Shown one piece after another: positions 31,946-39,418 of a stretch of 64,000 nucleotides of DNA; position 1 is the first letter of the stretch; each line of letters opens with the position of its first letter. The translations under genes were made by a program, and so were the position numbers. The stretch covers positions 3,410,001-3,474,000 of the forward strand of contig OZ250139.1 of NCBI GenBank assembly GCA_965237405.1. The letters run 5' to 3'. The notes below the pieces were generated by a model. The model was not told the DNA's origin. It searched no databases and saw nothing but the letters and a program-made list of their open reading frames with translations. This DNA is from CAUZIB01 sp963663925 (GTDB lineage Bacteria; Acidobacteriota; Vicinamibacteria; Vicinamibacterales; UBA8438).

Positions 31946-34366
31946 CTACGCGTGGGCCATCAACTTAGCGATCGGCTCAGGCAAGCCTTCAAGTCGTGTC
32001 AAAATCATGTCGGACATGACCGGCGTCCTGTTGAAATACTCGCCGCCCATCGCGTCGGCAATCGCACACAGCACGGCGCCGGTCCCTGCACCTTGCGAAG
32101 GCTCGCCAATCCCACGGGCCCCGAGAGGACTAAACGGATCGGGCTCGCCGGCGGCGACCCATTCCATTTTCCGCTCATGGGGCACGTCGAGTATCGTCGG
32201 CGGCCGATTCGAGTAGAACCGCTTCGAGACGTGCAGGCCCCACCGCCGGTCAAACACCCACTTCTGACTCAACGCAACACCGAAGCCCTGGACGCCGCCG
32301 CCGTGCAGCTGGCCCGCAAACGTTCGCGGGTTGAGAATCGTTCCGGCGTCTGACGACACCTTATAGTCGACGAGCCTGACACCCCCGGTCTCGGTGTCAA
32401 CTTCGACCTCGGCGAACCCGATCGCATACGACATGTTGCGACCGCCGGTCTCGAAGTTGTCCTTCGCAATACCCATCAACCCGAGGCCGGCCAGCGCCGT
32501 TCCAGCCACGGTGGTCATCGCGTTGATATCCTCGGGCAGGGTATGCCCGTCGTACTTCCCACCGAGTGCGATCGCGCGCTGCGCCGCCCGCGCGAACGTC
32601 AGCCCCTGCCCGCGGTTCCCGCGCCGGAAGACGCGACCGTCCGCGACGTCGTAGCTATCGGGGGACCCGCCGAGATCACGCGCCGCGATCTCCTGCAGCT
32701 TGCGCTTGGCGTCAAGCCCCGCCGCCCAATTTGCCCGCGAGTGCGCGTGGGTAGTCATCGATCCGGCCTGGACCGAACTCCAGGGCAAATGCTTGGACGT
32801 GTCGCCCCACACAACCTCGGCCTGCTCCCAGTCGGTCTGCAGGGCCTCCATCGCCGCCCGTGCCGTATCGAAGACCGAGCCGGTGCCAAGATTCCCCACC
32901 CCTTGTTGAATGTAGACCCTGCCATCGGGACGGATGGTCAGGAGTCCATCCATGCCCGAAACACCGGCCGCATACGAACTCAGCGCCACACCGATACCGG
33001 TGACTTTCGAGCCATTACGCTGGCCGCTTTTCGCCTTCATCGCCGCCCAGTCGAACTGGATAATGGCCTTGTCCACCGCTTCACGGACGAAAGCACTGGA
33101 CACGTTGCCCTGCTGACCTTGCCGTGGACGGCCGAATACCTGCTGGCCAGCCGGCGCATTGATCTTCATCAACTCCAGGTGGTCAACACCCAACTGGTTC
33201 GCCGCCTTGTGCAACATCGGCGCAATCATCGCGACCGCCTGCACGCCACCCGGCGCCCGCTGCGCGGCACGCGGCGGTGTGTTTGTGAAAACAGCCACAC
33301 CCCGAAAGCGCATATTCGGTGGTGTATACATCAGCGAGGACTGGTCGGCCATCGCCATGAAGTCGCCGGTACGTCCATAGGGTCCGTTGTCCTGAACCGA
33401 AAACAGGTCAAGCGCGGTCAGGCGACCATCACTGCGAAAACCGATCCGGATCCGCGACACGATACCCGGTCGGGCCCGCCCGATGAAGTTTTCCTCCTGC
33501 CGGGTGATCCGCATCATGACCGGCTTGCCGGCCTTGCGCGAGAGCAGCCCTGGGATCCCGCTGCTGATCGCTCCCGAAATCTTGCTCCCGAACCCACCGC
33601 CGCAGTACTCGGCGATCAGCACGACATCGTCTGGCTCGACACCAAGCCACCTAGCAGCTGGAGCGTGTGTCCGGGCCGTGCTTTGCGTGGACACGTGGAG
33701 ATAACACTTACCGTTCTGCCAATACGCCATCGCCGTCCGGGTCTCGAGCGGCTGATGCGACGCGGACTGGTGAAACACCGTCTCGTCGAGCACCAGGTCA
33801 GCGTCGGCCAAACCGGCTTCGACGTCGCCCACTTCCCACTCATCGGTGATCTCGCCATCGGTCGGCAACGTGCCGTTGTCGACTTGAGTCCAATCGACGT
33901 TGTCCCACTTGATGTCGACAAGGTCACGCCCATCCATGGAATTGCCTTCCAGACGGGCATTCGAGCCTCCTGGCCGCAAACTGTCCAGCGGGTCAAGCAT
34001 AAACGGCAGCGGCTCGAGGTCAATTTGCACCTGCTCAATGGCATTCGCCGCCTGCTCTTCCGTCGCCGCCGCAATCGCCAGGATCGGCTCACCTTCATAC
34101 AGCGGCTCGTTCGTCAGCATCCGTTCTTCCGGCGCATCCACCGCCGGTAGGTCGTCCGCCGTCAGGATCGCCTCGACCCCCGGCATCGCCAGCGCCGCGG
34201 TCGTATCCACGCTCCGCACTCGCCCGTGCGGCATCGGACTCAGTAGCAGCTTCGTGAACAGCATGCCCTCCGCCCGAAAGTCCTCGGCATACTTCGCCCG
34301 CCCCGTGACTTTCGCCACCAGGTCCGCCGTCGAGTACTCCTTACCGATCAGCTTGTAGTCAGCCAC
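31946..34366 (-). CDS. Molybdopterin-binding catalytic subunit of molybdenum hydroxylase
   Basis: 806 residues, normal for the xanthine oxidase/aldehyde oxidase large subunit. The N-terminal domain VTGRAKYAEDF is followed by the cofactor-binding core: EYCGGGFGSKI, the RAPGGVQA loop, and near the C-terminus ARGIGEPSQGAGTGAVLCA with the catalytic Glu. The substrate (aldehyde, purine or N-heterocycle) cannot be told. The start is 2 nt from the [2Fe-2S] gene stop. Needs Mo-molybdopterin cytosine dinucleotide and folds before Tat export in related enzymes. Confidence 0.9.
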   Translation of the reverse strand: MADYKLIGKEYSTADLVAKVTGRAKYAEDFRAEGMLFTKLLLSPMPHGRVRSVDTTAALAMPGVEAILTADDLPAVDAPEERMLTNEPLYEGEPILAIAAATEEQAANAIEQVQIDLEPLPFMLDPLDSLRPGGSNARLEGNSMDGRDLVDIKWDNVDWTQVDNGTLPTDGEITDEWEVGDVEAGLADADLVLDETVFHQSASHQPLETRTAMAYWQNGKCYLHVSTQSTARTHAPAARWLGVEPDDVVLIAEYCGGGFGSKISGAISSGIPGLLSRKAGKPVMMRITRQEENFIGRARPGIVSRIRIGFRSDGRLTALDLFSVQDNGPYGRTGDFMAMADQSSLMYTPPNMRFRGVAVFTNTPPRAAQRAPGGVQAVAMIAPMLHKAANQLGVDHLELMKINAPAGQQVFGRPRQGQQGNVSSAFVREAVDKAIIQFDWAAMKAKSGQRNGSKVTGIGVALSSYAAGVSGMDGLLTIRPDGRVYIQQGVGNLGTGSVFDTARAAMEALQTDWEQAEVVWGDTSKHLPWSSVQAGSMTTHAHSRANWAAGLDAKRKLQEIAARDLGGSPDSYDVADGRVFRRGNRGQGLTFARAAQRAIALGGKYDGHTLPEDINAMTTVAGTALAGLGLMGIAKDNFETGGRNMSYAIGFAEVEVDTETGGVRLVDYKVSSDAGTILNPRTFAGQLHGGGVQGFGVALSQKWVFDRRWGLHVSKRFYSNRPPTILDVPHERKMEWVAAGEPDPFSPLGARGIGEPSQGAGTGAVLCAIADAMGGEYFNRTPVMSDMILTRLEGLPEPIAKLMAHA

Positions 34367-34367
34367 G

Positions 34368-35003
34368 TCAGCTCCTCCGCGACAACTCGAGCGCTCGCTC
34401 CGCCACGTTTAGTATCTTGTTGTAGTCCGCGCACCGACACAGGTTCCCCGCTAGGTGCTGCGCCGCTTCCGGCCGCGTCGCTTCCGGGTGCTCCGCTACC
34501 AGCGACACCATATTCATCACAAACCCCGGCATGCAGAACGCACACTGGAAGCCCTGCTCGTCGACCACCGCCTGCTGCACCGGATGTAACGTCCCGTCCG
34601 CCGCCTCTAGCCCTTCGACCGTTTGTACCGCCCGGCCCCGCACCTGGTGCGTCAACATCGAGCAGGAGTAGTGCGGCACCCCATCGACCAGTACCGTGCA
34701 CGCCCCGCACTCCGACCGGTCGCACCCGATCTTCGTCCCCGTCAACCCCAGCTTGTAGCGCAGCGTCATCGCCAACGTCTCTTGCGGCAACACATCCACC
34801 CGCCGCTGCTGGCTGTTGACCGTTAGCGTCACCAACCGCTCCACCGCACCCGGCGCCTGCGCCCGCACCACCGTCCCATCCCGGAACACGTAGCTCGATG
34901 CCGACACGCTCGCCCCGGTCGCAATCACCCCCTTGATGAAGGTCCGGCGCGAAAAGCCATCCGCTGCTTCTTGCTGCTCTTGAATCTGCTCCACGTCTCC
35001 CAT
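34368..35003 (-). CDS. [2Fe-2S] subunit of molybdenum hydroxylase with Tat signal
   Basis: 211 residues. The start has a twin-arginine signal (SRRTFIKGVIATGAS) followed by the usual two-cluster protein. Plant-type cluster: GCDRSECGACTVLVDGV plus Cys of HYSCSML. Second cluster: FQCAFCMPGFVMN and GNLCRCADYNKI. As in PaoA of E. coli, the Tat signal on this small subunit can carry the whole complex to the periplasm. First gene of a five-gene operon (Fe-S, Mo, FAD, cyt b, unknown). Confidence 0.9.
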   Translation of the reverse strand: MGDVEQIQEQQEAADGFSRRTFIKGVIATGASVSASSYVFRDGTVVRAQAPGAVERLVTLTVNSQQRRVDVLPQETLAMTLRYKLGLTGTKIGCDRSECGACTVLVDGVPHYSCSMLTHQVRGRAVQTVEGLEAADGTLHPVQQAVVDEQGFQCAFCMPGFVMNMVSLVAEHPEATRPEAAQHLAGNLCRCADYNKILNVAERALELSRRS

Positions 35004-35187
35004 GAGACGACCTCCTCGAGTGATTGGGCCCGGATCGAACGGTGGACACAGGACACCTAGAGAGATATATGGACTCTTGAAGGTGGCAGTCTACCACGGA
35101 TTTAAAAGAGATACCCGGACAGGAACTCCCCACATTTAACGGTCTATTTTGGACCGACTAGCAGAACTTTAGTGCCTTGTAATTGAA

Positions 35188-35209
35188 TTAAATCATACGT
35201 ATAATTTAA
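35188..35209. promoter_or_regulatory. Near-perfect 22-bp palindrome, probable TetR operator
   Basis: Arms TTAAAT and ATTTAA flank the centre ATACGTAT; 10 of 11 base pairs match. It is 36 bp upstream of the TetR start in an AT-rich region and 180 bp upstream of the molybdenum hydroxylase operon. The rest of the 35004-35244 gap shows no reading frame. Autoregulation by the adjacent TetR is the simplest reading; it could also act on the divergent operon. Confidence 0.65.
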
Positions 35210-35244
35210 ACGGACGTTCGATTTAGAGCTAAAGGTCATAAAGA

Positions 35245-35892
35245 ATGGCACATGACACTAAAGAACGCATCCTAGATGCTGCCGAACGATCATTCGCCGA
35301 TTGCGGATTCAAAACGACGTCTATGCGCGATATCACAGCCGCAGCCGGCGTTAACTTGTCGTCGGTCAACTATCACTTCGGGTCGAAGAACGCGTTGCTG
35401 GAGGCGCTCTTAGATCGCCGCTTCACACCAATTAACCAGCGCCGGATCGAGCGCCTTTCCCAGATCGAAACCTCCGGGAATCACGGTGAGGTTCAAGTGG
35501 AGCAAATCATTCGTGCCTTGGTCAGCCCACCGTTCGAAATGCTCGCGGAATGGGGAAACGGAGGTCGGAACTTCCTGCGCCTCGCCGGAAGACTCTACTC
35601 CGAAACTGATGAAGTCAGAGCTGCTGTGTTCAAGAAGCAGGAACCGCTGATCACCCGCTTCACGACAGCCTTGGAACACGCCCTTCCAGCTCTCGAACTG
35701 AATGAGGTGCGGTTAAGGATCCTCTTCGTGGTGGGCTCGATGGCTCAAACGATGATATGGGGTGAATCGGTGGGCCCACAGCAAAAAATAATCGGAAGTC
35801 CGGACTCGCTAATTGAATCGCTTGTTCAGTTCGCCACCGCCGGCATGAGCACGATGTCGAAGAACAGAGTTGCAGTCCGAGTGGACACGTAA
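35245..35892 (+). CDS. TetR-family transcriptional regulator
   Basis: 215 residues. N-terminal HTH is complete: ERILDAAERSFADCGFKTTS, then AAGVNLSSVNYHFGSKNALLE. The C-terminal ligand domain resembles the DUF1956/CerR-type regulators. It is 11 nt upstream of the outer-membrane factor gene and so likely heads and represses the efflux operon by binding the palindrome at 35188. Confidence 0.9.
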   Translation: MAHDTKERILDAAERSFADCGFKTTSMRDITAAAGVNLSSVNYHFGSKNALLEALLDRRFTPINQRRIERLSQIETSGNHGEVQVEQIIRALVSPPFEMLAEWGNGGRNFLRLAGRLYSETDEVRAAVFKKQEPLITRFTTALEHALPALELNEVRLRILFVVGSMAQTMIWGESVGPQQKIIGSPDSLIESLVQFATAGMSTMSKNRVAVRVDT

Positions 35893-35903
35893 AAGGCGCA
35901 TCG

Positions 35904-37340
35904 ATGAGAACTCTTCTTCTAGTGACCGTCTGTGGGTGGGCGGTTGGTTGCGCATCTGCCCCGCCGAGCGAACGACTCGCTCTCGACATCGAAACACCGA
36001 GTAACTGGACCAACACCAACCTCCCGGTCGGTCAGCTCAACGTTATGTGGTGGAACGACTTCGATGACGTTGGTCTCGCCTCAGCGGTAAACACGGCTCT
36101 CGCGCGAAACTACAACCTACAGGCTGCCGCGGCACGGCTGGAGCAGGCGGCTGCCAATGCACGCGCAGCCAAGGGCGACCTACAGCCGACTGTGCAAACG
36201 ACTTTCAATGGATCGAGAGTGAAGCGGAACTTTATTGGGTTTCCGTTTCCGGGTGCCGAGGAGCAGGTGCTCAGCACCGTCTCGACCAATTACGGAGTCT
36301 CGTTCGATGTGTCCTGGGAAGTCGACCTCTGGGGACGGCTTCGGGAAACCGCACGAGCGGCGTTAACCGATTTACAGGCTTCAGCTGCCGACCTTCGCGG
36401 GGCACAGCTGTCGATCGCAGGGCAAACGACAAAGGTTTGGTTCACTGTCGCGGAAGCCCAGCAACAGATTGACCTTTCGCGCGAAACCGTTGAAAGCTTC
36501 CGTGCATCTGTAAACCAGGTTCAAGATCGCTTTGAGGCAGGGGTCCGCCCGGCGCTCGATCTGCGACTAGCACTCCTCAACCTATCGAACGCCGAAGCGC
36601 AACTTCAACAGCGTCTACAGCAATTCGATACAGCCGTTCGCCAACTCGAGGTGCTCTTGGGTCGTTACGCCGGAGGAACGCTCAAGACCCCGACCAAGCT
36701 ACCTACGGTCACCCCGTCGGTACCCGCCGGTCTCCCTGCCGATTTAGTCGCGCGCCGGCCGGACCTAGTCTCCGCGGAACGACAACTTACCGCAGCAATC
36801 ACACGGGCTGGAATTGCTCGGCGCGACCTCTTCCCACGGATTACCTTGACCACATCTAGAGGTACGGCAGCCGATGCCCTCCGGGCGCTCATTGACGGCA
36901 ACTTTAGCGTCTGGACCCTGCTCGGTAATGTCGTGGCACCGCTGTGGCAGGGCGGGCGACTACGGGCGATGGTAAGTCGGGCTGATGCGCGAGGCGAGGA
37001 GGCACTCGCTTCCTATGCTAACGCGGCGCTGACGGCCTACGCTGAAGTTGAAACGGCCTTAGCCGCCGACGAATTCCTCGCAGGGCGGGAAGAGCACTTG
37101 ACCGAGTCAGTTCAGCAAGCGCGGGCAGCCGAACGTCTGGCGAATGAGCGTTATCGGGCAGGGCTCGAATCCTATATCACAGTGCTCGACTCGCAACGCT
37201 CAGCGGTCAACGCGGAAGTTCAGCTCATCACCGCGCGGAGACTCCGTTTGGAGAACCGCGTCGACCTCTATCTTGCGCTAGGTGGCGGCTTCGAACAGCT
37301 CAAGGCGCCCGTTCAGCTAGCAGGTCTAAATAATCAATGA
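35904..37340 (+). CDS. RND efflux outer-membrane lipoprotein (OprM/NodT family)
   Basis: 478 residues with lipoprotein signal (CGWAVGCASAPP). The TolC-fold is evident as two repeated units: WWNDFDDVGLASAVNTALA with NYNLQAAAARLEQAAANAR, and later RRPDLVSAERQLTAAITRAG; the end motif is ERYRAGLESYITVLDSQRS. It forms the outer-membrane exit duct. Its stop overlaps the adaptor start by 4 nt. Confidence 0.92.
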   Translation: MRTLLLVTVCGWAVGCASAPPSERLALDIETPSNWTNTNLPVGQLNVMWWNDFDDVGLASAVNTALARNYNLQAAAARLEQAAANARAAKGDLQPTVQTTFNGSRVKRNFIGFPFPGAEEQVLSTVSTNYGVSFDVSWEVDLWGRLRETARAALTDLQASAADLRGAQLSIAGQTTKVWFTVAEAQQQIDLSRETVESFRASVNQVQDRFEAGVRPALDLRLALLNLSNAEAQLQQRLQQFDTAVRQLEVLLGRYAGGTLKTPTKLPTVTPSVPAGLPADLVARRPDLVSAERQLTAAITRAGIARRDLFPRITLTTSRGTAADALRALIDGNFSVWTLLGNVVAPLWQGGRLRAMVSRADARGEEALASYANAALTAYAEVETALAADEFLAGREEHLTESVQQARAAERLANERYRAGLESYITVLDSQRSAVNAEVQLITARRLRLENRVDLYLALGGGFEQLKAPVQLAGLNNQ

Positions 37341-39418
37341 TTATGCCAATCTTTCGTCGTGTACTACAGTTCCTCTTGCCGGTGATCATTATTACTGTCG
37401 CTGTTCTGGTAGCTATGACCATGATCTGGAATCAGCCCTATGTTGAGACACGATTGCCAACCGTGGTACCACCTGGCGTCCGTGTACATCTGGTGACCCT
37501 CGAAACGGCGCAAGTCTCTGTCCGCAGTCAAGGCACGGTTCGTCCGAAAACCGAGACTGAGCTAGTACCCCAGATTGCCGGTCGCATTTTGTGGGTCTCG
37601 CCATCGTTCGTTGCGGGTGGATTCTTCGAACAAGACGAAATCCTGCTTCGGATCGATCCATTTGATTATCAGCAAACAATGATTAGTGTTCGGTCACAGC
37701 TTGCACAATCTAGGTTACGGCTTGCCCAAGAGGAAGCTGAAGCCGAGGTCGCGCAACGTGAATGGGAGTCGCTCGGCCGGGGTAACCCGCGTGAGTTGAC
37801 GCTCCGCAAGCCACAGCTCAACGAGGCACGAGCCTCGGTAGCGGCCGCCGAGGCGAGCCTCCTTCGCGCCGAGCGGGATCTCGAACGCTCGGAGATACGC
37901 GCACCTTATGCCGGTCGTTTGCGCACCAAGAGCGTCGATGTAGGCCAGTTCGTCACGGTCGGCGCCCCGATTGGATCGATCTACGCGATTGATATCGCAG
38001 AAGTTCGGCTGCCACTTCCGGACGGTGAACTGGCCTACCTCAATCTTCCGCTCACCTATCGAGGCGAAACGACCCAACCTGGGCCACGAGTCACGCTACA
38101 GGCAATCTTCGCAGGAGCCACCTACGAGTGGGGTGGGCGAGTCGTCCGTACCGAGAGCGAAATCGACCCGGTCAGCCGGATGGTTCACGTGGTTGCAGAA
38201 GTCCGTGACCCCTACGCGCCTGGGACCGACCCGAATCGGCCGCCGCTAGCCGTCGGGATGTTCGTGGAGGCAGAGATCAGTGGACGTGATTATAACAATG
38301 TCGCAGTGATTCCACGTGCCGCGTTGCGCGGTCGGAATCAGGTCCTGATCGTCGATTCTGAAAACCGCATGCACTTTCGTGACATCGACATTCTTCGTGC
38401 CACGAACGAATCACTATACGTTTCGGGCGGCTTAGTTGATGGAGAACTGGTCGCGGTATCGGCATTGAATAGCCCAACGGATGGCATGCTGGTCCAGGTG
38501 ACGGATATCGGGACACACCCGTCAACGAACACGATATCCGATCAACCCAAACTGCCGCTCGAAACGCCGACAGATGAATCGATCGTGTCCGGACCGCAAG
38601 ATGCACAACCCGAACAACCAGGGTCGCTACGTGAGCGCCTCGTGGATTCGGCGGCCGTTCTCAGCACTGTGACCACTGCGGTCCGGGTCGGTGTGTTCTC
38701 CAACGTCAGTCAGATGCCCGTGGACACCGAGACCTCCAGAACCCTTCGCGAAATGGTCACTACCATCCTGGCGAGCCTCGATTCGATCCAACTCGTCTCA
38801 ACGGATATCGAGGCAACCTTGGCGATCACCGGTGGCATTCAACGGGTCGGCAACATGCTGCGTTTCACAGCGAGCCTCATCGATGTGCGTCAAGGCTCAG
38901 TGGTCCACGCGGTGAAGGTGGATGGTCCCGCCGACCAAGGCCAACGGCTGCAAAGCGAGATCGTGGACGAGCTGCGCAACAGCCTCGTGGATTTGGCGAC
39001 CGCGCCATCAACCACTGGTGATGACCACCTTGACCAAGTCGAAATGCCAGGACTTCTGGATTCGGCGGCCGTTCTCAGCACTGTGACCACTGCGGTCCGG
39101 GTCGGTGTGTTCTCCAACGTCAGTCAGATGCCCGTGGACACCGAGACCTCCAGAACCCTTCGCGAAATGGTCACTACCACCCTGGCGAGCCTCGATTCGA
39201 TCCAACTCGTCTCGACGGATATCGAGGCAACCTTGGCGATCACCGGTGGCATTCAACGGGTCGGCAACATGCTGCGTCTCACAGCGAGCCTCATCGATGT
39301 GCGTCAAGGCTCAGTGGTCCACGCGGTGAAGGTGGATGGTCCCGCCGACCAAGGCCAACGGCTGCAAAGCGAGATCGTGGACGAGCTGCGCAACAGCCTT
39401 CTGGAGGTAACGTCGTGA
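37337..39418 (+). CDS. RND efflux periplasmic adaptor fused to two tandem TolB-like domains
   Basis: 693 residues, far longer than the usual ~400. Residues 1-30 hold an N-terminal membrane anchor. Residues ~45-390 are a standard membrane fusion protein: barrel-sandwich half VRPKTETELVPQIAGRI, coiled hairpin with SQLAQSRLRLAQEEAEAEVA, and second lipoyl half RSEIRAPYAGRLRTKSVDVG. After a Pro/Gln linker, residues ~436-550 and ~574-688 are two almost identical copies of a TolB-N/FlgO-like domain (VGVFSNVSQMPVDTETSRTL, then ITGGIQRVGNMLR and TASLIDVRQGSVVHAVKVDG). I know of no standard adaptor with this tail. Confidence 0.88.
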   Translation: MIMPIFRRVLQFLLPVIIITVAVLVAMTMIWNQPYVETRLPTVVPPGVRVHLVTLETAQVSVRSQGTVRPKTETELVPQIAGRILWVSPSFVAGGFFEQDEILLRIDPFDYQQTMISVRSQLAQSRLRLAQEEAEAEVAQREWESLGRGNPRELTLRKPQLNEARASVAAAEASLLRAERDLERSEIRAPYAGRLRTKSVDVGQFVTVGAPIGSIYAIDIAEVRLPLPDGELAYLNLPLTYRGETTQPGPRVTLQAIFAGATYEWGGRVVRTESEIDPVSRMVHVVAEVRDPYAPGTDPNRPPLAVGMFVEAEISGRDYNNVAVIPRAALRGRNQVLIVDSENRMHFRDIDILRATNESLYVSGGLVDGELVAVSALNSPTDGMLVQVTDIGTHPSTNTISDQPKLPLETPTDESIVSGPQDAQPEQPGSLRERLVDSAAVLSTVTTAVRVGVFSNVSQMPVDTETSRTLREMVTTILASLDSIQLVSTDIEATLAITGGIQRVGNMLRFTASLIDVRQGSVVHAVKVDGPADQGQRLQSEIVDELRNSLVDLATAPSTTGDDHLDQVEMPGLLDSAAVLSTVTTAVRVGVFSNVSQMPVDTETSRTLREMVTTTLASLDSIQLVSTDIEATLAITGGIQRVGNMLRLTASLIDVRQGSVVHAVKVDGPADQGQRLQSEIVDELRNSLLEVTS
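38643..38985 (+). repeat. Tandem in-frame domain repeat, copy 1
   Basis: 343 bp, offset 414 bp from copy 2. It differs from copy 2 at three bases (38766 T/C, 38800 A/G, 38864 T/C), two of which change the amino acid (Ile/Thr and Phe/Leu). Confidence 0.95.
39057..39399 (+). repeat. Tandem in-frame domain repeat, copy 2
   Basis: Second copy of the 343-bp unit, separated from the first by a unique 71-bp linker. About 99 percent identity suggests a very recent duplication or continuing gene conversion. Such repeats can expand or contract by recombination. Confidence 0.95.

Noticed and set aside
32543..34150. 535-codon forward open frame inside the molybdopterin subunit gene
   Set aside because: Shadow of the large subunit on the opposite strand; the subunit has clear motifs over its whole length.
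34348..35133. 261-codon reverse frame overlapping the [2Fe-2S] subunit gene
   Set aside because: Gly/Ala/Arg-rich shifted frame; the [2Fe-2S] protein with its cluster motifs is the real gene.
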